NCBI GenBank assembly: GCA_905250025.1
Contig: CAJNOJ010000296.1
Location: forward strand, 58,888-122,887
Length of the DNA: 64,000 nt
Reading direction: 5' to 3'
DNA from: Adineta ricciae
Lineage: Eukaryota > Rotifera > Eurotatoria > Adinetida > Adinetidae
The notes beneath the pieces were generated by a model. That model searched no databases. It had not been told where the DNA came from and worked only from the letters and a program-made list of their open reading frames with translations. This document shows positions 11,132-19,851 of this stretch, piece by piece (the first letter of the stretch is position 1; each line of letters starts with the position of its first letter). The position numbers and the translations under genes are program-made.

Positions 11132-11501
11132 TGCAAGGCTCTCGATCGTTTTCATGGGTATGGGGTGGGCTGATATTTTTTCCCACAGTTAAATAGACAG
11201 AGCCCAATGTAGCTTCTCATAAACGAATATTTGTCTGTATATAATGCATTAATAAAAATTTTCTCAACTTGTGTATTATGCTTAAATCTTAGTGAGGGAT
11301 TGAACGGCAATTATTATATAATCATATCTTAGAAACGTGATCCGATATTTTTTCTGAAGCAACATTTATCAATTGCAAAATCGCAAACAAACTTTTAATA
11401 GAAATTATACCTACGAAATATATGTTTTAAATAGAATCTTCATTGGACTTTGTCCCCTCGTTATTTTTCATAAATACACTTACATTTCGATGTTTAGCTC
11501 T
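11132..11501. other. Unassigned sequence after the copy B breakpoint
   Basis: AT-rich, with no open frame of note and no similarity to the other module copies. It begins with a short G-rich stretch (gggtatggggtggg at about 11156-11169). Confidence 0.4.
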
Positions 11502-12123
11502 TTAACCCTTTGAGGACCGGCTTATTTTAAGATGAGATTAGCTCTGAGGGTTTAAAAAGAATGACTTATTTTTGCTGGATTTAAGACAGTACGAACATCA
11601 GAAAGCTTTCAAAATGTGACATGCTTTGAAACAGTTAGGACTACATGGTGAGACATGACACTCCAGACAATAAAACCATGTATTGCTGCGTCCGTTTTTC
11701 TCTCGCTTGACTCTATGACCAAAACGAACAGTGTTTTTCACATTATTGTCGAGAATAAACCATTCTACAGTTCGGTCATAGCGTTTAGAGCTGCATTTTG
11801 TCTTTGATTGAGCGTCCTTTTCCCTCAAGTTGTCCTACAGAGAATGAGAACCGTGAAGGCCGTGCTGTGATCCATATAAACTGTAAAAAGATTCGAGCAG
11901 GTACACACATATAAGTGAAAGATATGTAGAAAATTTTCGGAGATTTCAGAAAAACAATGTCAAGCAACAGAGAGAATAGCTAGTGACCTTTATGTGTTGA
12001 TAGATCATAATAGGAACGCGTGAACTGTGAAGATATAATGTGAAAAAATTCGAAGTCTCACATAGAAGACCACGTAAAAATTTCAATGACACTATAAAGC
12101 GTCGTGTGTCGCAAAAGAGTTAA
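11502..12123 (-). mobile_element. Decayed piggyBac-like element flanked by TTAA
   Basis: TTAA at 11502-11505 is followed by CCCTTTGAGGACCGG. TTAA at 12120-12123 is preceded by sequence whose reverse complement begins CTCTTTTGCGACAC. The ends agree at about 8 of the first 12 positions, as degraded terminal inverted repeats. Inside, the minus strand at 11598-11828 encodes a zinc-finger-like C-terminus (WFYCLECHVSPCSPNCF followed by KACH), the pattern of the cysteine-rich C-terminal domain of piggyBac transposases. TTAA target sites and CCCTTTG-type ends are known hallmarks of that superfamily. The rest of the transposase is gone, so this is a non-autonomous relic of about 620 bases. Confidence 0.55.
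11598..11967 (-). pseudogene. piggyBac-like transposase C-terminal remnant
   Basis: Two overlapping minus-strand frames (11785-11967 and 11598-11828) appear to be one coding piece split by a frameshift. The downstream frame ends in a C-x2-C ... C-x3-C-F-x3-H arrangement, matching the family's C-terminal zinc-binding domain. The catalytic DDD core is absent. Confidence 0.5.
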
Positions 12124-12212
12124 GGAGCGGTAAGAATGTAGATGGTCTTATTTTAGTCACATCCTCACATCACCCTCAAAAAAATGAAAAGAGTTCAACT
12201 AATGAATAAGTT

Positions 12213-13701
12213 TTAATTATGTAAAAAAACGCTGATATTGTTCGAGACTTCATTTGCAACAATAAGATCAGGTTTATTATCATTATTTACATCGACTGCC
12301 ACTCCTGATCTAGGACTGTCGCCAGTTGGATAGGTAATTTGAGGAAAAAATGTACCATTACCGCTGTTAAGTAAAATACTGATGGTGTTCGAATCATAAT
12401 TTGTCACTATTATATCAAGTTGGTTATCTTCATTTAAATCGCTTAGTACTGCTGATTTTGGGCCGATGCCAACTGAATAATTAGTTGGAGAAGAAAAGGT
12501 TCCATTGCCTGTGTTAAAAAGAATAGCTGTCGTGTTTGAATCATAGTTTGCAATTACAAGATCGGGTTTCGCATCATTATTAAGATCTCCAGTCACTACT
12601 GATCTTGGATTATCACCAACCGGATATGTTTTCTGGGAAGAAAACGTGTCGTTGCCGATGTTGAGGAGAACGCCGACATTGTTTAAATCCGCATTTACAA
12701 CGATAATGTCTGGTCTGTGGTCACTACTAATGTCATTTACCGTTACTGCTCTTGGGAAGCTACCGACTGGATAAGTTTTTTGAGGCGCGAAAGTACCATT
12801 GCCATAGTTGCGAAGAACGCTGATATTGTCTGCATAAAGGTTTGCAACAACAATATCGGATTTGCTGTCATTGTTTGTGTCAGCGACCGCTGCTGAAATT
12901 GGCTGGTCGTGAACTGAATATGTTTTCTGGGAAGAAAATGTTCCATTACCAATATTCAGAAGAACACTGATGGTGTTCGAGCCAAAATTGGTCACCACAA
13001 TATCAAGTTTTCCGTCACTATTCAGATCAAATAATACGATCGAAGCTGGATTGGGACCAACTGAATAAGTTATTTGCGGAGAAAAGCTTCCGTTGCCTAT
13101 GTTGAAAAGAATACCTACGGTGTTCGAATCATAATTTGCTACAACAATATCAGCTGTGTTGTCATTATTCAGATTGCCTACAGCTATAAAATATGGACTG
13201 GTACCAGCTGAGTAAGTTCTTTGATTACCAAACAGTGAGCTATTCTTGCCAACTATTACAAAATGAATAGATATAGATAAGAAATATATGATAGATGGCG
13301 ATTAAAACGTTTTCAGTTTGAAAGTAAGAATCTCTATACAGTAATTCTAATATCTTTTTTTCATTCGTCTATATGTTTCCGTTGAACTTACTATTATTTG
13401 TTGTTGTTGATATGGCTGTCTGATTAATATATATCAAACAAGAATTTAAATTAATTTTTATCACAATTGAACTATTCCCAGATTGAAATAATTGACAAGT
13501 CTGATTGGATGAAAAATAATTTACTCCTGATATCAATCCATTGGATTTCAACATTTTACATATACATTCATTTTGTGTTGAATTGAATAATGACATATTT
13601 GGTATACCCATTCTTATACCATTATTTATTTTACTGAGGAAAATTGATTCATAGACAGGAAAAAACGACAGAAGAAAGATGATCCGAAACATTTTTGACA
13701 A
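12213..13701 (-). CDS. Secreted FG-GAP/VCBS-repeat beta-propeller protein
   Basis: Exons 13392-13701 and 12213-13252 are joined across a 139-base intron (13253-13391; donor gtaagt, acceptor taatag, phase 1) and give about 449 residues. The N-terminus MSKMFRIIFLLSFFPVYESI is a signal peptide. Residues about 30-95 hold a small cysteine-containing, PAN/apple-like segment (NECICKM ... QTCQLF). The rest is about seven tandem repeats of roughly 46 residues with the FG-GAP/VCBS signature DLNxDxKPDxVVANxxSNT plus LFNxGNGTF. Asp-rich loops should bind calcium. Such propellers are extracellular adhesion or recognition modules. The unspliced reading gives two separate ORFs. It lies in the unrelated DNA between module copies B and C. 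Confidence 0.8.
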
Positions 13702-14667
13702 CGCTTGTTTTACCGAAGTTTCTTTGATAACTGATGAGAAAAAAGACTTTTCATAGGAATATGCTTTTAAATTTTATTCAACTTTTCAAGTCATGGAAAT
13801 ATTTGCTAAAAGGTACTGGTTGTTCTTAGAAAAGCTGGTTTTTTGGTCACATTGTCTTTTAAAATATTTGTTGAGTACTAGAAAAGAAAAAGCTTTTAGT
13901 GAGAAATAAACAGTGTTTCTAATGACAAAGTGTACCATATAGAGTAGAGTGCGCGGAATATCTGTTTTTTTTTTCTAAGCGCGCTATGCTGCCATCATGA
14001 ATAAGAAAACAAAGTGCGCACTGTAAACTTTGAAGTTAAAAATACACTGTGTCCTGCATGTTTCTTTCGAACAACTTTTTAAAATTATCACTGACATTTA
14101 AATAGGTATATATTAGCATGAGTCTTTTTTCACTTGTTTTCCATGAAGACTGATTATATCTAATCTGCTTCATTTATTTCTATTTACTAAACTTTGAAAT
14201 GAAAACGTTTATAAAGAAGATATTAATTGCATTCAATATTCTTTTTTTTTCTAGACTATGCACTCTGCGTATAATTTCTTGAACACTTTAGAATGCGCGA
14301 AAGAATTAGGTTAAAAAACAAAGTGCACATTGCGCACACTACCAAAAATACTCATTAGAAACATTGATATTAAAAATTTGTTTAAATAATGTATTCAATT
14401 AGCACACTTGTTATTGTCTACAAACGTAGGATACCTTCGGGCAGGATTCGACATTTTCTTGAGCGAATTCATTTCAGCGGAGGTTTCAGTCGAATCAACG
14501 CTGGTTCCAACTACAACTTGATGAGTTCTATCGGTTCCAAAAATAAAATTTCCAACAACTTCCACGTCGATCAACATCTGTTACAATAATAGTACCCTTA
14601 GAACCCGTCGCTGAGATCTATTTTCGACAGAATTTATTGTTATTCGGATTGCCATCAATCGTCTGAG
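13702..14667. other. AT-rich gene-free stretch
   Basis: No supported gene. It includes a candidate inverted-repeat element (13944-14342). A short overlapping ORF pair near 14389-14589 has no recognisable relative. Confidence 0.4.
13944..14342. mobile_element. Possible MITE-like inverted-repeat element
   Basis: The left end reads GTAGAGTGCGCG. The reverse complement of the right end reads GTAGTGTGCGCA. T-rich tracts and GCGC-containing motifs follow on both sides. The interior is AT-rich without coding. No clear target-site duplication was identified, so this is tentative. Confidence 0.25.
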
Positions 14668-15271
14668 TGTCATTTTCTCCTCCGTTGGAAGTCATTGATG
14701 ATACTTGTATGAATTTGCTTCCGAAGAGACTTCAAATTTCGAAGTGTTAAAAAGCCAAATATTGCTGTTAATAACGGCATTGATATTCCATTGATTAGTA
14801 TGGAATAGAAACTCAAAAATGTCGAATATGGGCCCGGTTGGTATGTACAAGTACGGTCTGTGCTATTTGACGATATTTGAATATCATAAAAGATCAAGTT
14901 ATGAACACAAACGATCGCCCAAAATAAATAATTTATTATTATTATTTTCCACGTCGTCGGACGACGTAAAAACCAATGACGATTTGTTTTACTCATAAGA
15001 TACCTTTACAAAAGCATGACCATTGTGCAGATAGATCGATATGAAAACCAGTTTGAAGAAATCTTAGCAGAGGAACAGTGTTCAAATAAACAGCATAACC
15101 AATTGAAGAAAAGATCAAATATAGTGAGCAAGGGCTTCTACGAAGTTTAGTACTACCTGAGAAAACGATTATATTCAAAATCGAACCAATGTTGCCAGTG
15201 ATGATGATAATAGGAATGGATATAATAAAAAGATTTTGTTGAAAACGAACTAGATCCTCTTTGGTCCACAT
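14668..15271 (-). pseudogene. Broken copy of the two-exon 7TM receptor (copy C)
   Basis: Exon 1 text starts normally (MWTKEDLVRFQQNLF...), but about 128 bases covering the end of exon 1, the DRY junction and most of the intron are missing. The join lies within the short shared word ACAAAA at about 15007-15012. The 3' part also stops abruptly at about 14668, where homology to copies A and B ends. The receptor lacks TM3 and its C-terminal third and cannot be functional. Confidence 0.8.
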
Positions 15272-15572
15272 CGTTCAGTTAAGAAGCACATGTATGTGAA
15301 CTTATATTCTCTTTTCTTTTTATTCAATCTGCCAAGTAGATGAAAGATGAGGTGATTATCATTATCTGGATATCATATACACAATATTTAATTAGTTTCT
15401 CGTTACTGAGAAGCACAGAGAGTATCGTTCTGTACTAATAATTAAATTCTGTTTCGTATCGACTGACAGTATTTCTCACGTCCATTATAGATAGGCGAAG
15501 AGCTGAATAGTAAGTCCGATTAAGCATTATTGACACGAGAAGAAGAAGAAAAAAACAAGTGTAGCTAGAATG
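15272..15572. other. Intergenic stretch, copy C
   Basis: No gene. Near-identical to 10675-10975. Confidence 0.5.
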
Positions 15573-18500
15573 TTAGAGGAAAAGAGGGTAGATCGCATTT
15601 GATCTCCTACGAATTGACTTTTTGAATTCGTTTCTGTAGTATTTCGACGGTAAAACAAAGATTAGGAAAACGATCATCGGCGGAATAAATGAAACAAAGT
15701 ATCCACTCAAAAATACCCAAGCATCACTTGCCGTATCCATGCATCTTGTACTATACGAAAGAATTAAACGCGGTAAGGCAAGAAGAAAGAGAACCACAGG
15801 TGCAATCAATAAATGTTTATGTCCGATGATTTGTTGACGCAGTATACTTCGGTAAGATCGGTGCCTTTTCAAACGAGATTGTCGACGGGTTTGTTTAATA
15901 ATCAGAATAATAATCGAAATAAAATTGATGAAAAATGGAACAAAAAAGTGAAATGTATTCACAATTCGATCATACACCTGTAAACTTGATGAATATTTAA
16001 CAATACACCAGATTCTAATCATATTCTTATTATCATTCTCCTTCTCTTCGAACAAACGTCGATGAATCGCATCGTGTATTGTGGTCAATGTGATAAATAT
16101 CAAAAGACATACCACCACTTTTTTAGCTACACTTTTACTTGTTGCCTTCATAAATGCAGCACCTTGAATAGCTGTCATCACTCTCTCCATCGACACACAT
16201 GCATCCAACCATTGATCCATGTTCACACATATCCGAAGAACGAAATCTAGTGAATGACACTGAGCTTCTAATAATACTCGACTCCGCCATGTTGATATTT
16301 GAGTCGAAACATACACAAAATACTTCATTCCAAACAGTGTCATCGTCAACAGAGTTGTGATCGACGAGCCCAACAGATATATTCCGCAGCCCACTTCAAG
16401 CACATTCTTGTTCTTGAACGTTATCAACGAAAGAACACCATTGATCAGTCCAACAATCATGAAAACAATCGTCAACGCAAAACTGACCTTGACGATCGAT
16501 GTTTGATGAAAGATGTCTATATCTGGAATGATGTGATAGGCAAGAATAGCATCCAGTGACAAGCCAAACACACTCGTGCTGAACTGACACCGACTTCCAT
16601 AGTGACACGAACGACAGACGCAAATCGATCGCGTCGGACAGTCGGCTGAATCTTGGAAGCACTGGCCCTCGTTTTCACAGTGATTTCGGCCGAAACAGTC
16701 AAACTTCATCTCATGATCGAACCTGAAACAGTTCGCCAGACGTTTGTTTCGGTGATGATAACACAGACAAAGATGAACATCGTCTCGAAAGCACTGTAGG
16801 TGTGGCGAATACGCTTGACAAATGGCATGATAGGACTTCATTCGCCGAACAAGATGCAGTTGAGCAACTGTTTCGTTCACTAGCTCGGAGATGGATGGAC
16901 ACCGGTGAGAGGATCGAATATGTCGAGTGATTGGTAAAGAACGGTTATAAACTGGCTGAAGAACAACTAGATAGAATGACTTGTCGAGTGTTTCGATGAA
17001 CGTCAAGTGAAATGGATGTGACCAATACACGCGAAGTGAATGAGTGGCTTGTGAAACGGTTTGTAAAGTTGTTGATCTTTGTGGTGATGGTTTGAAAATG
17101 TCGTCAGCAGGGCCATGTTGAACGATGCGAATGAAGTGAACGAAAACTGAATGAGACAGACGAATGTCTGACTCAAACGCGAGATCGATGCGCGTGTCGA
17201 TGAACTGGCATCGACTTCCACTAAAGCCCTTCGGACAAATACAAAAATATTGTGGATTAACCGATGACAGCATGAAATCATCATGTGAAACACATACGCC
17301 GTTGTTTTCACACGGAGAACTGGAACAGACCGGACTGCGAACATAACATCGAGAGCCAAAATAGTTCTCTCGACAAACACAGATCGATCGATTATCACTC
17401 GAGAAGCCAACACAAACAGAGTGTATGGAACAATCGCAGTGACGTGCAATGTCACATCCTTCTCCTGACCATCCTTCGTGACATCGACAAAAGGTCTGTT
17501 TTGTGTTGAGATAGGTGATGCATGTGCCATGAACACAGATGTTGTCGGACGAACAAGTTTCAGCTGGTGAGTCATTGGATGGAATATTAACGATGAGTGC
17601 AAGACGATGGACTGGTAGGAAAGAGAATTTCACTGGATGAATGAGACTTGATCGATGTACTAGCGAATGTTTGTTGAAGATGTCGATGTGGATGGAATAG
17701 GTCCGATTTGCATGTTTAGGCCGAGTAGCATAGAGTAGATAGAGATTGAACTTGATTTGACAGTCTCGAATGGAGAGGTAGGTGAACTGTTCGAAGGAAT
17801 GGATGGTTCGTTGAGGCGAATTGTCGATGAGCATGACGAGAATGGCAAAGAGAGTTTGTCTTGATTGTGCTGAAACGTGGAATCTAATTGCTAATGAGAT
17901 TCGTTGATTTTGGAACTGACACTGGGTTCCGTAGTAGGAGGGTGGACAGAGGCAGATGCTTGTGTAAAGATTGGCTGACTTGTTGAGCCAAACACGTAAG
18001 TCAAGGCCACGATTACAGCGAGGATGGTCGAGAAGAGCAATGGGTCTGTAACGATCTATAGTGATTGTGTGAATATGTCGATTAGGATTAATTTTATTTT
18101 CCAATGATTGATATAACCCATTAATAGTGAACTGTTTAATTGGTGCTTTTTGATGACGCTTTGACGTTTTGCAGAGAACTTTTTCGACATCTGAAGTAAA
18201 TGGTTGATAATCAGCATGGCAGAGACGATTGTACTGAGAGACAGTTCGGTTTTTGTGACAAAATTGCTCATCGTCACCGTATAGACACTCTTTTTTGCCA
18301 TTGCATAACTGCACGACGTGAAAGCAGCTGAAAGTAGAATTATTTTTGCAATAGAACCCACCATCGAGAGAATACGTATGTGAATTCGATCGACATAGCA
18401 TAGGTTCATCAGTACCGCCAAGGCAGTCGACCTTACCATCATTCACTTGTCTAACTGGCAAACAACTCAGTTCAGATGTATTGAGTGTTACACATATTCG

Positions 18501-19850
18501 AGAATCTGAAGAACAGTTGAATAATGGCGGTGATGAATCGCAGTCAATTTCATCTCTTCCATCGACACAATTCCATACTCCATCACAACGAGTATACACG
18601 TTGTCGCATTCCCAATGTTCACATTCGTCTTCATCGCTATGATTGCTCCCATTGATCATTATGGGATACAGCTCTTGGAAATCGTCACACATTGTCTGAA
18701 AAGATATCGATCTTCGAGTATAGTTTTCTTCTTTATCTTCATCTTCGCAAAAGTTGTTTTCGAGATATCCACAATCGCATCGTCCGTCGTTGACAGCTGC
18801 TCGAGGGATGTACTTGTTAGTGAAGTGACAGTTGTAAATTTTGTGGTGTAACTGTGCGAACAGTTGAGGGTTGCTATGTCGAGAGATGTTTTCATCGTCA
18901 TGGTGAGGACAATCGTACACATTATCAAGTAGACGATGGCGTGAGATACACTTGGATGAATTCTGACATTGATAGATCGTCGATTCGTTGCATCGATACT
19001 GTGGAAAATTGATAATCGAATCAATGTCTTGTAATTGCTCATAGATATCATTCATAGGTATGTGATAGCGATATTGCCAATCATATTCCACTTCTGACAA
19101 TGTGTCGTGGAATTGAGAAATTTTAAAGCAGGTTGTCGTATTCATCGGCCTGTCCAAAACTAAGTCAAGTGATCCGTAGTTGAAAGATTTGTTTGAACAT
19201 AAATATGGTAAAATATAATTATCGAACGATAGTGCATCATCTTTCTTGTACGCTGTATAGATGTATCCGAAGAAGGTTGGAACACTAGGAGCATAAAACA
19301 TATCCGGACAAGTCTCATGTATCGCTGCTATACATTCACTGCGATCATCATAGTCTTCATCGGGAAGATTTGAATGCGGAAAACCTAAATAACATTTGAA
19401 AGCTTGCCAACACACATAAGATATTGACTCGTCCTTAACTGAAAACATTGCTTCTAATAGTAGACGATGACGATGGATAGAACACGATTTCGTCAAAAAC
19501 GTCGTATTACATCGCACATCATCGTATCCAAATGCAGGCTCGTTGAGGATGTCTACGGAAAATTCGTCAAGATCTTGCGTTTCTTCATCCGATCTATCGA
19601 TACACTCAAAGGTAGTGTCATCGTCGCGAACAAATTCCTGTGGTATACACTGTCCAATCCTGCAACGGTATTCATTCGGCTCACATTCGCTGAATTCTAG
19701 TTGCCAACAATGTTCTTCATCGGATTCTCCATCCAAACAATCTACTTTACCATCGCATATCTCCGTCCAATCTAAACATGCAGGCGCATATCCACGAACA
19801 CACTTCAAGTGTTCATAGCAAGTCATATTGATCACCATATCAGCATATTC
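15573..19850 (-). CDS. Large LDLa-EGF-7TM chimeric receptor (copy C, N-terminus cut by contig end)
   Basis: Uninterrupted frame of about 1425 residues, apparently intronless. The N-terminal half has several LDL-receptor class A repeats: DGKVDCLDGESDEEHC, a second C-rich repeat ending CIDRSDEE, DGVWNCVDGRDEIDC, DGKVDCLGGTDE and NGKKECLYGDDEQFC. The middle has EGF-like domains (CRCHEGWSGEGC, CVCRENYFGSRC, CICPKGFSGSRC, CVCRSCHYGSRC) separated by beta-rich segments. The last 300 or so residues are a 7TM domain with SMERV where class A receptors have DRY and a basic cytoplasmic tail. The signal peptide is missing beyond the N at 19851. A long adhesive ectodomain on a 7TM core suggests a cell-surface recognition receptor, as in LGR-type or adhesion receptors; the ligand is unknown. 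Confidence 0.85.
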   Translation of the reverse strand, partial: EYADMVINMTCYEHLKCVRGYAPACLDWTEICDGKVDCLDGESDEEHCWQLEFSECEPNEYRCRIGQCIPQEFVRDDDTTFECIDRSDEETQDLDEFSVDILNEPAFGYDDVRCNTTFLTKSCSIHRHRLLLEAMFSVKDESISYVCWQAFKCYLGFPHSNLPDEDYDDRSECIAAIHETCPDMFYAPSVPTFFGYIYTAYKKDDALSFDNYILPYLCSNKSFNYGSLDLVLDRPMNTTTCFKISQFHDTLSEVEYDWQYRYHIPMNDIYEQLQDIDSIINFPQYRCNESTIYQCQNSSKCISRHRLLDNVYDCPHHDDENISRHSNPQLFAQLHHKIYNCHFTNKYIPRAAVNDGRCDCGYLENNFCEDEDKEENYTRRSISFQTMCDDFQELYPIMINGSNHSDEDECEHWECDNVYTRCDGVWNCVDGRDEIDCDSSPPLFNCSSDSRICVTLNTSELSCLPVRQVNDGKVDCLGGTDEPMLCRSNSHTYSLDGGFYCKNNSTFSCFHVVQLCNGKKECLYGDDEQFCHKNRTVSQYNRLCHADYQPFTSDVEKVLCKTSKRHQKAPIKQFTINGLYQSLENKINPNRHIHTITIDRYRPIALLDHPRCNRGLDLRVWLNKSANLYTSICLCPPSYYGTQCQFQNQRISLAIRFHVSAQSRQTLFAILVMLIDNSPQRTIHSFEQFTYLSIRDCQIKFNLYLLYATRPKHANRTYSIHIDIFNKHSLVHRSSLIHPVKFSFLPVHRLALIVNIPSNDSPAETCSSDNICVHGTCITYLNTKQTFCRCHEGWSGEGCDIARHCDCSIHSVCVGFSSDNRSICVCRENYFGSRCYVRSPVCSSSPCENNGVCVSHDDFMLSSVNPQYFCICPKGFSGSRCQFIDTRIDLAFESDIRLSHSVFVHFIRIVQHGPADDIFKPSPQRSTTLQTVSQATHSLRVYWSHPFHLTFIETLDKSFYLVVLQPVYNRSLPITRHIRSSHRCPSISELVNETVAQLHLVRRMKSYHAICQAYSPHLQCFRDDVHLCLCYHHRNKRLANCFRFDHEMKFDCFGRNHCENEGQCFQDSADCPTRSICVCRSCHYGSRCQFSTSVFGLSLDAILAYHIIPDIDIFHQTSIVKVSFALTIVFMIVGLINGVLSLITFKNKNVLEVGCGIYLLGSSITTLLTMTLFGMKYFVYVSTQISTWRSRVLLEAQCHSLDFVLRICVNMDQWLDACVSMERVMTAIQGAAFMKATSKSVAKKVVVCLLIFITLTTIHDAIHRRLFEEKENDNKNMIRIWCIVKYSSSLQVYDRIVNTFHFFVPFFINFISIIILIIKQTRRQSRLKRHRSYRSILRQQIIGHKHLLIAPVVLFLLALPRLILSYSTRCMDTASDAWVFLSGYFVSFIPPMIVFLIFVLPSKYYRNEFKKSIRRRSNAIYPLFL

Positions 19851-19851
19851 N
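19851..19851. other. Single-N contig join
   Basis: A lone N lies between copy C of the large receptor (N-terminal part) and a second copy starting inside TM3. The fusion reading frame across it is an artefact. Confidence 0.9.

Noticed and set aside
17003-19051. Several 100-200 codon ORFs overlapping the large receptor on either strand
   Set aside because: They lie in other frames of the LDLa/EGF coding sequence and show only serine- or cysteine-rich shadow composition.
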